Below, piece after piece: positions 35,542 to 47,500 of a stretch of 64,000 bases of DNA. This DNA is from Cervus elaphus. Lineage: Eukaryota > Chordata > Mammalia > Artiodactyla > Cervidae. The DNA lies in NCBI RefSeq assembly GCF_910594005.1, contig NC_057829.1, positions 62,727,001 through 62,791,000 on the forward strand. Reading direction: 5' to 3'. Made by a program: the position numbers and the translations under genes. Every line of letters begins with the position of its first letter. Position 1 is the first letter of the stretch. The notes beneath the pieces are model-generated. The model ran no database searches. It was not told where the DNA came from and saw nothing but the letters and a program-made list of their open reading frames with translations.

Positions 35542-38500
35542 CCATTCCTGCTCCTACAGGACTCATTCAGTCATACCACAACTGCACACTTCACTGTGTC
35601 TGACTGCCCCCTCTCGGATGAGGCTGTCAGCACACCTCCCACTCACAAAGGGAAAGGCAGCGTCCCATCCATGTGAAGGTGTGTGTGTGTGTACGCGCTC
35701 ATCCTGGAACCCAGGGAAAGGGCCTGCGGGAGAGGGGCAGGCAACGGGGCTTCGTGGGAAGGGGAGAGAGGATAGATAGATAGGTAGATGGATAGATGAT
35801 GCATAGATAGAGAAGATACTCATGTTGAGACATCACAGCAGGAGATAGGACCGAGGCTCTTCTACTGCAGCAGTGGGGAGCAGTGGCTAAGAAGGAAGAC
35901 TTGGCAGGGGTGCGGGGGTCAGACAAGTCGGGCTGGAAATCAGCTCTGCCCTTACTAGCTGGGTGACTTTGGGAAGGATATATCCCTTCTCTGAACCACA
36001 GCTCTCCAGTGTTGCCTTGAGGGTTAAATGAATCCTGTGTGAAGTAGTTGGCGCCTGCCTGGTTCATCGGGTGAGTTCAATGAGTGATAGTTTTCGCTCT
36101 TGTGGGGGTATCTGCGCCCCTCCCACTGCCCCACCTCACCTTCCACACTCACCCACTTCCTGGAATGTAGGGATTTGTCATGGCTCCAATCACTGCATCC
36201 GTTGCTAGAGTGGCTTTTAGAGGCTCAGACTCAAACCACTGATCCAGCACCTGAGAAAGCAGAGTGGCAGGGAGAAGGGCTTACCTGGGGAGCAGAGGCC
36301 CCATCATGGTGAGGTCCAGCCTGAGGCTGGGGCACCACTCACCTTGGCAGCTGGAGCTGTGAGGACCTGGTAATACTGGGGCAGCTGGGCTCCCAGGATG
36401 CAACCTGAAAGAAGAGATTCATAAAATGTAAACCGAGACAGGCAAGAAGGGAGCACTTTGATCCTAATGGCTCTGCACCTGTTTCTTTATCTATAAAATG
36501 GGAGTCATATTTTCTACCCTTAAAAGCTACTGTGAGGATTAAATGAGGTAGGTAAAGCATTTCTAAATCTATAGGCACTTAATACATTTTAACTGTTAGA
36601 ATTATTTTGGGGCCATTTTAAATTTGTATCTTACTCTCTTTGAATTCTCTAAGGCTGTACCCTGGGAGGCAGTGGTTTGGCTAACCCATTTCTCTGACAC
36701 TGATTTAAACTAGCTCAGAGAGTAACTGGGCACTAGAACCTTGAAGGTAGAGGTCATGAACTCTAGGTATTTTGCCCCAGTGCTGAGCTTGCTGTCTGGC
36801 ACATAGCAGTTGCTCAATAAATGTTTACTATGTGACTGCTTGATGCATGTTAATTGCATGAGGTTCCTTGGACTGGTGATGTGGGAGGCAATGTCTGCTC
36901 TTGACATTTGTGATAGATTCTACTAGCTTGGCTCCTTCACCCTCCCCGTGTCCACACACTTTGCCCTGTAACTGCACTGCCTCCCACCCTAGCTGAGTGG
37001 ACCTGCCTTACTTCCTGATTCTGGGCTCACATGATTTGCTTGGCCATTGGAGTGTTTGCCAAATTGATGCAATCAGGGGCTTGAAACTGGCCTGCACCTC
37101 GGGGTTTGCCGTCTGCACTTTTGTCATTGATATAAGAAGGTCATGCCTGGACGAGCCTGCATTTTCCAAGAAGAGGATGAGAGTCACCTGGAGCAGGGCT
37201 GCCCCAGCCACAGATGCATGCATGAGACCAGATCAGACCAGCTCAGCCCAGTTGGGACCGGCTAAACCATGCAGACACACGAGAAATAAGAGTTTATTTT
37301 TACATGCCACTGGAATGTTGTAGTTTGTTATGTGGCAACTTTGTGACCCCAGCTAACTGGCTCAGTATTTTTGTAAAATATAGACGGTCTGGTCTTTGTA
37401 TCCTTGTTGTTTGTTGTTCAATTGCTCAGTCGTATCCAACCCTTTGTGATCCCATGAACTGCAGCACACCAGGCTTCCCTGTCCTTCACTATCTCCCGGA
37501 GTCTGCTCAAACTCATGTCCATTGAGTCAGTGATGCCATCCAACCATCTCATCCTCTGTCATTCCCTTCTCCTCCTGCCTTCAATCTTTCTCAGCATCAG
37601 GGTCTTTTCCAGTGAGTCGGCTCTTCACATCAGGTGGCCAAAGTATTGGAGCTTTAGCTTCAGCATCAGTCCTTCCAATGAATATTCAGGGTTGATTTCC
37701 TTTAGGATTGACTGCTTTGATCTCCTTGCTGTTCAAGGGACTCTCAAGAGTCTTCTCCAGCACCACAGTTTGGGTACACTTTGTACCCTAGAGGAGTGGT
37801 AGAAAATAATAGCAGGCTTGGTGAAACTTCCCTTCTCATACTCACGGCAGACATCACTAATTCGCCACAGATATTTTCCTGCTGAGTCCAATCATCTAGC
37901 ATCCTTCTTGTATGGGGGCATCTCTTCAAACTCTCTTGGCCCCATCTCTCTCAGCCTACCCCAGCGATGGCTATGGTGATGAGTTATATGCAGGCTCCGG
38001 CCAGCTGCACACAGTGCAACCTGACCGCATCTCACCTCAGGCCTGTAAGATGCGCTTCTTCTTCATTTCTTCCCTGGGGCCTCTCTGACACCATGACAGA
38101 ATACCCATGGGACTCGCTTGGCACCCATGGATGCACAACCCAGAAGTTAGTGCCTCATGTGGGAGTTAATACCCATGGGGGCAACCTCTGAATGCTGGGG
38201 AACAGAACCCAGTGGGTAAATGTTTCCCCTTTCTTCTCCTGGGCACGTTGTCACATGCATTCCCTAAGGCTCCTCAGAAGGTCCAGGCAGGACGTTATCA
38301 CTCACAGTGGTGGCCAGTTCAGTAACGCACCCTGGTACTGACTCTCCCTCTTTCCCATTCCTCCTCCTTTCCCTAGGATCCCCCTTCAAAATGAACGACT
38401 TGAACGTAAGCCTTTGGTTCAGGTTCCCTTTTTAGAGCATGCCAGCCTAAGATAAGACTGTCTCACTTACAGTGCTCTAGGCAGCCCCTGTTAATTGACA

Positions 38501-41500
38501 GCAGTTGGCAGGCTGCCTCAGAGGTTCAGGCTTATGTCCAATCATGGAGAAATTGGGCTCAGCCACATGAAGGCATTCATCATGCGCTGATACCTGCCCT
38601 TGGACTTACCTGCCTGCCACAGGGGCTTGAGGGTGGACAGCGACTTGAGCCTTTGTAGCAGGGAACCCCGCTGGAAGGCCTCCAGGTCCACCGGGGCTGA
38701 GTCCAGCAGAGGGTCAATGGCCAATGCCAAGCGATCCATGAATGCCTCATATTTGGGAAAGGCCTGGAACAGGGCTCTGAGTCAAGGTCCCACTGCCTAG
38801 AATTCTACAGGACCCTGTCCCCATGATCTGCCCTCCAGACCACCTGGCCTGCTGCCCCCCAGCCAAGCCTTGATGATTCCTCAGGCCCCACACCCTGCCA
38901 AGCATGACTCCTCTTGGCCGTGCAGAGTTACCCCCAGTTCTAGGTCTGTGCACTGTGTCAGCACTAGGGGCGGTGAGAGAGAGCCTGCATAGTAATAGGA
39001 GGAGGTCACCAGGGGGTGGCAGGGACAAGGTCTAAGGCTGGCCAGTTGTCAGCCATGGAAAACTCAAACCCCCTAGGACATGGTCTCTGTGATAAACCAA
39101 AGACCACTTAAAAGTTTCTTCTCTCTGTCCTGTCTTTCTATATCTTACTGGTAGAAGTAAGATCTCATGCTCTGTACCCCAGCATGTTGACTGTTCCTTC
39201 CTGGTCTGCAAACCCCACCCCGCACATCCTTTCATCATCATCAGGAACAGAACCCTGCCTCCCTTCACCCCACTATCTCCTACAACAGAATGCATATGAC
39301 AGCCTGGTTATGATCCCTCTTCCCTGGATGGGTGACAGGAGCAGGGATGGACATCTATGCCACCTGAGGCCCTATCTTACTTCTTAGCCCAGAGCTTTTA
39401 ATTTTTGGTTCTAGAACCCTTGGATATACCCATGGAATTCTAACACCTATTACATTAAGAAAAGCTCTGTGTTGAATTGCACTGGAGACTCTTGATTAAA
39501 ATGAAGGTAAAACAGCTTTCCCTGCAACAGGTCTTCAATGTGACAACGTGCAAAGACAAAACCAGAATTCTGCTCCTGACTTTCCACACTGAGATGTGGC
39601 CTCTGCCTCCTATTCCTGTGGTCACCAGCCATGGCTACGGCCACTGTCCTGTAGCCCAGGGACCCAGTCTTGTCCTGAATCCTCTCCAGTGCATCTGAGA
39701 TGGGTAGGACTTGGAGGAGAGAGTGTAGGGAGTGCAACCTACAGAGTGCAACTGTACAAAAGAATCATGTGAAAAGCACTTAAAAAGAAAAAAAAAAAAG
39801 CAAAGCTCCCAAGTGACCTGATTGTCCACCAGGTTAGGAAACCACTGGTTAAAGAGAGAGGCTGGATCCGTGGTTTTCTTGGTTTTACCCGATAGTAGAT
39901 TAAAACAACAAAAGTCATCCCGCATGGATTGCTTAACCCAGGTTCTTCTTAGAAAAATGTCTCCACCAAGATATGAGTTAATGGTACGCCATTGGCTTGT
40001 ATCTAGGCTTGGTACAACAAATGGCCATTCAGAGAATCTTTTTCTGTCTGTAAAACCAGTCACACCAGACCCATTACATTCAATGACTCATCTAGACAAA
40101 GCTACCCAACAAACTCCTCGCAGTGCAGTCCCAAGGGAAAAACTGTGCCTTCTGCATCAGACCTGCTCATCATCACGGATACATTCTTGCCTTGGGCTGC
40201 CAGGGAATGATGCCAAAATAGATGAATATTTATTGTAACTCTCTTATCCTAAATTCCTGATCCAGTTTGTTCTATCCTTAACTGTCTCTGATTTGCCCTT
40301 TTTTCTTTTTGACCTTCATGTGCTTTAATATGGATAACCACTTGGAATTCTGTCTGAAAGAAGGAGAGGTATAAGGACATATCAGTGGATTCCCTTTTGA
40401 AACTTGAACAGTGGCTTCATGCTGAACACAAACGGGTTTGAGGGTCTCCCGTGTCCACTGGTCTTAGCCACTGTTCTCCACCCCTTCTCTTTGCAGTGCC
40501 CAAGATCAAAGGCTGGCACAGACTGGAGCCCTCGTAGGGCAGATGGGGTGGCCTGTCCACACCCTTGTGGCCTTGGAAAACCTGCCCTAGGAGAATTCCA
40601 ACCAGGCCCATTTCCTTTCAACAGTGGCCTCCAAAGGACTTCGCTGGGGGTCCAGTGGCTAAGATTCTGCACTTCCAATGCAGGGGGCCCAGGTTCAATC
40701 CCTGGTCAGGGATCTAGTTTTCACATGCTGCAACTAAATATCCTACATACAGCAACCATAAGACCTGGGGCAGTCAAATAAAAAAAAAAATTTAAAAAAG
40801 AGCCCATCTCTCAGGAAATAATGTTTAAAAAGAAAAAAGAGCAGCCTCCAGGCTGAGATGGAGGAGAATATCTATCAGTGGTAACTTTCCCTACCTGGGC
40901 ATCCTTCCTTGAGAACTGGGCGATCTGCTTCTGATTTTCCGCCATGTCTGTGCCCAGCAGAAGAGACCGGGGCATCTTGCCCCCTGCGCCCTCTTCCAGC
41001 ATGGGGGTGAAGGAGTAGGGGTTTCGAAGATGAAGTCTCAGCCCATGTTTCTGCAGAACACAGACAGTACAGGTAAACATTTGAAGGGATCTGCCCATGA
41101 CCCTTCTCTGATTGTGCTTGGGTGACCTGTATTTTTTTGGGTTCCAAAATCACTGCAGATGGTCATTGCAACCATGAAATTAAAAGACACTTACTCCTTG
41201 GAAGGAAAGTTATGACAAACCTAGACAGCATATTAAAAAGTAGAGATATTACCTTACCCACAAAATTCTGTCTCGTCAAGGCTATGCTTTTTCCAGTAGT
41301 CATGTATGGATGTGAGAGTTGGACTATAAAGAAAGCTGAGCGCTGAAGAATTGATACTTTTGAACTGTGGTGTTGGAGAAAACTCTTGAGAGTCCCTTGC
41401 TTTGCAAGGAGATCCAACCAGTTCATCCTAAAGGAGATCAGTCCTGGGTGTTCATTGGAAGGACTGATGTTGAAGCTGAAGCTCCAGTACTTTGGCCACC

Positions 41501-44500
41501 TGATGCGAAGAGCTGACTCGTTTGAAAAGACCCTGATGCTGGGAAGATTGACGGCAGGAGGAGAAGGGGATGGCAGAGGATGAGATGGTTGGATGGCATC
41601 ACCAACTCGATGGAGATGAGTTTGAGTAGACTCTGGGAGTTGGTCACGGACAGGGAGGCCTGGCGTGCTGTGGCCCATGGGTTCACAAAGAGTCCGACTC
41701 AACTGAGCGACTGAACTGAACTGACCTGACCTGTATGTATTTAGGTACCTGTATGCAGGTACCCAGGGGATTCCCAGGTGGTGCCAGTGGTAAAGAACCC
41801 GCCTGCCAATGCAGGAGACATAAGAGACGTGGGTTCAATCCCTGGGTCAGGAAGATCCCCTGGAGAAAGGAATGGCAATATATTCCAGTATTCTTGCCTG
41901 GAGGATCCCATGTACCAAGGAGCCTGGAGGGCTACAGTCCATGGGGTAACAGAGAGTTGGACATGACTGAAGTGACTTAGCACGAACATATACATGTAGT
42001 TTCCCAAGGGATGTGGTCCTGGTTCCTATCTTTGATATAAGCACATAAAAAGCTCTCTTGCCCAGGCACACTCTGGCAGACCATACCACACCATGCGACG
42101 CCACACATACCTACCCCGCCATGCTATGCCACATTACCCAGTGCCAGGGACTATACTAGGGCTTACAATGGTTACATCACAATGGCTCTGTTAGTATATC
42201 ATCCTCACTGTACAAATGCAATAGCAGAGGCTCAGAGAAGTGAAATAACGTGTTCAAGGTCACAGAGGGAGGCGGATCCAGGTTTCAAACCACATCCCTG
42301 TGACTCCAAAGTCCTGGCTCTCAGCAGTAGTCTTTAAATGCTCCCATTTCAGAAATAATTAAAACTGAGAAAGACACAATAAAGCCACAGTTATGTGAAA
42401 ATCCATACTCACAAGGTAGATAAATTATTCACATTAAAAAAACCCTTTTATTTACTTTGCAGACTCATTTACTCCACGGTCACTTTAAATGGAAGGTCCC
42501 TTGATGCATTTAAAATATTTGATTTACAAATATTTGATTAGCACACAGAACCTTCCAAGAGCACATTTACTTCTTCAAAGAAGGTGGAGATAAAAGGGGC
42601 CTGTGCTACCACTACAAATAAGACTTCCTGTTTCCTCTAGAGACTTTTTTCCTAAACCACTTTTTTGACATGTGATTGACATACAAGGAGCTGTATGTAT
42701 TTAAGGTATGCAACTTGACAGATTTGGCCTCTAGAGACTTCTTCCCCCAGATACACTTTGGTCTGCTCCCACCTCTTTGAGGTCTTTGCTCAGATGTTAC
42801 CTGAGCAGCATGCTCAGCTCCCCCCGACTCTTTGGCTCTGCTTTATTTTTCTCCAAAGCACTTATCACCACCTGGTCAATGACATACTTAGTTTTCCTCT
42901 GTCTACCCAGGTAGAATGTGAGCTCTGTGAACTCAGGGGCTAGTCTCTTTTGCTCAGCCCCTAGACACCATCTAGACACCATGTGATCAGCATCTAGACA
43001 CCATGTGATCAATACACAGTCTATTGACTAAATGCACTGCTGCAGACACGGCACCACCCAGGAGGACAGAAACGAGATCTGTGAGCAGAAGTGCTAGGAA
43101 AACACACAGAAACCCAAAGAGGCCTTTCCAAAATTACAGCAGAAGTCTCCCCCAACCACGGGCGTTCCAGACTGCAGGATCTCCATGACTGAGCATTGTG
43201 GGGGTGAGTTTGAGTGTTGGAAGGGGTGGGGCTGGGAAAGCTACTGGATCCTTCCTAATGCTGAGATGGGGAATTTCTTTGATTACGAACTGGAGGAATT
43301 TCCAGCTTGGCTCCTCTTGATACAGTGAACTCTCTACCATGCAGGAGGCACCCTCAGTTCCTCTGAGTCTCTCACCCTTGGCCTCCCATCCATCACCAAG
43401 TCTCAGAGCTCAGCCTCCAGAACTTGTCTACATCTCCCCATCCCCCTGCCCCGCCTCAGGTCAGCTGGCACCTTCTGAGCCGCCCTGCAACAACTTCCAC
43501 CACAATCCACGCCATCCAGCAGGAGGACTGATCCTTCATAAAGTCATGAACGCCATCACCTCGCTTCCCAATTCAGCACCTCCTCTGTCTCCCTGCTGTG
43601 CTCAGATAAAACGCAGGCCCTTCCCTGCAGCCCACAGGCCCAGGCTCCTCTGGCCCTGCCCCTCTCCCATACTGTCTGCTGCCCCTCTGCCTGGTGCTTC
43701 TGCTCCGGCCATTTGACCTTCCTTTCCCTTAGGCCTGTCCACTCCCACTTCCTTCGGACTGGAATACTCTCCCCTCAGATGTCCACAGTGCTGGTGACTT
43801 CTTGGCATTTGAATGTCAGCTCCAATTTCCCCCCCACCTCCAAGGGAGGTTTTCCTGGTCACCAGTCCAGGCTGGGCCTCCAGGCCCTCATTGTTGTGTT
43901 GCCTTATTTTCCTTTCTACAGGTGTGCTTACCTCCACCTGAAGTTCTCTCACTAAGAGCTCAGCCTCGCCACCCTCCCTCACCACCTTCAGTCCACATGT
44001 CTCTCCCAGGGCCTGGCACAGGGCAGATGCTCAAAAACATTTGCTGAATGAATGAATCAATAAACCCCCAAAAAGGGATCCAAGAAGAACCCAGAGTTTG
44101 CTTCATGTCTAAGTAGTTGAACATGATTCATTTATTTCTCTGATTCCAGGACTTTCTCCATAAAGAGAGTGACTGTCATGTCTGACTCCTTGTGACCCCA
44201 TGGACTTCAGCACGCCAGGCTTTCCTGTCCTTCACTATCTCCTGGAGTTTGCTCAAACTCACGTCCATTGAGTCGATGATACCATCCAACCATCTCATCC
44301 TCTGTCGCCCCCTTCTCCTGCCCTCACTCTTTCCCAGCATTAGGGTCTTTTCCAACGAGTCGGGTTTTCACATCAGGTGGCCAAAGCATTGGAGCCCCAG
44401 CTGGCTGTCCTGGGCACTGTGCTAATGATGAGTGAACACCAACTACTACAATAGCCTCACGAGAAAGGAGGAAGAGGAGCCTCCGTGTCACATTCGGAAA

Positions 44501-47500
44501 CTGGCCTGGCCTCAGAGGTGAGCCATGTTTCTCCCATTAGATGTCAACAGTCCCACAGTGATGATACAATAGCCTTCTGAGGCTGGTAAGATTACACCCC
44601 TATCTTACAGATATGGAAGACAAGGCACCTCAAGGTTAAGTCACACAGCTGCTAATGGCAGAGCAGGGATTCAAAACTGAACAGTTAGGTTCTAGAGGCT
44701 GAAATGGCAGCCCTGTGCTCTCCCCAGGACAGAGGTCGGTCCTGAGAGCTCACATCTGAGACCTGACCCACGGCCACCAGCCAAGAGCACGAGGCTGAGC
44801 AGGGTGGCTACCAAGACGCCCCTGGCGGCGGCACATCAGAGCTCAGAACAAGGGGGAGGAGTCGGCTAGACTTGGCTCCTCGGTCTTTTCCTTGTGTGTG
44901 AGCTTAACCCCCTGAGTTCCCCCATAAAATGGGGGCTCCTACCCATGCACTTGCCACCGTGCATATCTAGCATGTCTGAAAATTGCCTTCAGCGGTAAGC
45001 TGGTTTGTCTGGGGACAGAGACCCCTCCCCAGGCCTTGGCAGGATTTCACCTGATCCTGGCTGGTGACAGGTGTGCTCGCTGTCTCGGGGACTCAAAGAA
45101 TCATTTCTTTCATGGGTGACCATGGCTTAATGTCTTATTAATTTCAAACTCAGCACAGAGTTGGTGCTGAAGTGCTGTCAGCATCATACACAGATGGCAC
45201 CCAGGACCCTCTCTGAGTGGTGGGTGACAGAGGCACCCAGCAGCTAAGTGGCTCCGGGAACACACGACTGTGTTTGTCAAAAAGGCAGCGAGGGGTAAAA
45301 GGAAACCGAAAGGGCGGGGGCAAGGCTGCGGACTAAGGTAAGGCTAAGAGGAGTCAACAGGGGCAGACTGGGAGTTCCCAGGATGCCCTACAATGGCTCA
45401 GGAGCCCGAAGAGCCGAAAGTCTGACTTCTTGCTCAAGCTGCGGGGATGGTGACTGGCTCCCAAGTCTAAGGAGGGCAGCAGGTGGGCCTAGGACCTAAG
45501 GCAGCTTTGCGAACAGGTGCCCGGGTGCCCAAGGGCTCCTCTGGGGGCTGGACAGGGCCCCAGGGAGTGATGGTCAAAGCACAGCCAGGATGGCATTCGT
45601 GTAAGGGGTCAGCTGCTGCGGCATCTAGGAACATGGGCTTTGAGACGTTTGATTTGTGTGTGAAATTTCTCAATCTTTAAGACAACAGGTGAGCCAGACG
45701 AAGCCCATCTGTGGGCAGGCATCAAGGAGAGCATGGGAGAAGACACACCCTTGGAGGGAAGAGTAGCAGCTGCCCACTTTCCCAGCCCCCAGGGCACGGA
45801 GCAGGTGGATGGACACACACATGTATACACACACACACTCTTACCTTCAGCTCCAATTCGGAGTAAATCTGCGGTCGTAGCAGGCTGAGGAGGTAGGACG
45901 CTCGGGAGAACTTAAACCCTGAAGATGAATTGGATGAAGACAGTCACAGTGATCACCAGTGGTCACCCCCACATCCCTCACCCACCTCTTTGGCTCACCT
46001 GGGATTATCTCCTCTGTAACAGCCGCACCCCCGATCACGTGGCGTCTCTCGAAGACCGCCGTGTTCACCCCAAATCTCTGCAGGTATGCCGCCTGGGACG
46101 AGGCACACAGGCCTTCCCTTTATTTCTGGGGTCGACCCGCAGTCTCAGGGACCTCACCACAGGGCTGGCTCAAGCTGTCCCTTCCTCTGAGATGCCCTTC
46201 CCCCGCCCTTCCTTAAATGCCCACCTCCTCAGATGTCCTCTGAGACCTGACATGACTGCTCACGCCCCTCCACTTCCCAGCACCAGGTGACCTTCCCTCC
46301 TGCAAGGCCTGGAGCCTCTGTGAGCTCGTGCCCATCTCCTGGGTGGGGTGGCGGCAAGCAGCCCGGGGGGCGTGTCATGTGAGCACTGAGGACACCGTTC
46401 CACTCCCCTCCTTTCCTGCTGGGGCGACCTCAGTACCTGATCCATCTGGCCTCAATTTCCCCCTGTGCAAAAATGGGGCTGATGATAGCAGCAGCCACTT
46501 TTCCTGCTTCACAGGGCTGCTGTGAGAATTCTCTGAGCTGGTTCCTAGAAGGAACTTAAACAGGGGTCCCCCTGGCACATGGGGACGTGTTCAGTCAAGG
46601 AAGCTATGATTATATTACGGTGTCATTTGGGGGAACAAATGTTTCAAGGGAGAGTATTAATTTTTCTCTAGCACTTGGTGGAAAATCAATAAATATTTGT
46701 TGAACCAAACTAGTCCTGCATCTACTGACCTAAAATGCTGGCCCTCCCACCATCACCACAACCAAGGCGATAACATGGATGGTGTAGCTCAGAAGGTAGA
46801 CTTTTGGTGACTGCTATGCCAGATGCTGTGCAAGCATCGTCTCATATGATCCACCTTAGAGGTAGGCACCGTGATTCTCCCATTTCACAGAGGAGGAAAG
46901 TGAGGCTCAGTGAGGCTAACAGCTCATGTTCACAGAACTGATGAGGAGAGGTGTGGAAACTGAATCCGGTCTGTACACAGAATCTACGCTCCTGACACAC
47001 CCTCACGAGAAAGGAGGGAGAGGGGCCTCCGTGTCACATTCGGAAACTGGCCTGGCCTCAGAGGTGAGCCATGTTTCTCCCATTAGACGTCAACAGTCCC
47101 ACAGTGATGACTACAGACAGAGGTGGTCTGAGACCATGATACATGTGACAGAGCAGGGCCACTTCACAATTGTGTCTCAGCAAAGACGAGACAAGATCTG
47201 TGGATCACCTCAAGATCCCAAACACTGGCTCTCCTGGCCAAGATGCACGATGCCATGCGTGCGTGGTGACTGCTCTCTGCACGCCAATCTCCCCTCCCTG
47301 CAGACACGGTTTAGAGATGCCCCCCTCTCTCTGACAGTAACCAGTCTAGGGCCAACTCCCTACTTTCTGAGGCTGTCCCCAAATCATCCAGCGAAGTGCA
47401 CAACCTAGAGTAAGTTCCTCCTATATCCTTTCATCCTGGGATGCCCCAAGGTCACCTTTTGTGCAAGGCTTCTTGAGCTGGGCCCTCAGGGCATATCATC

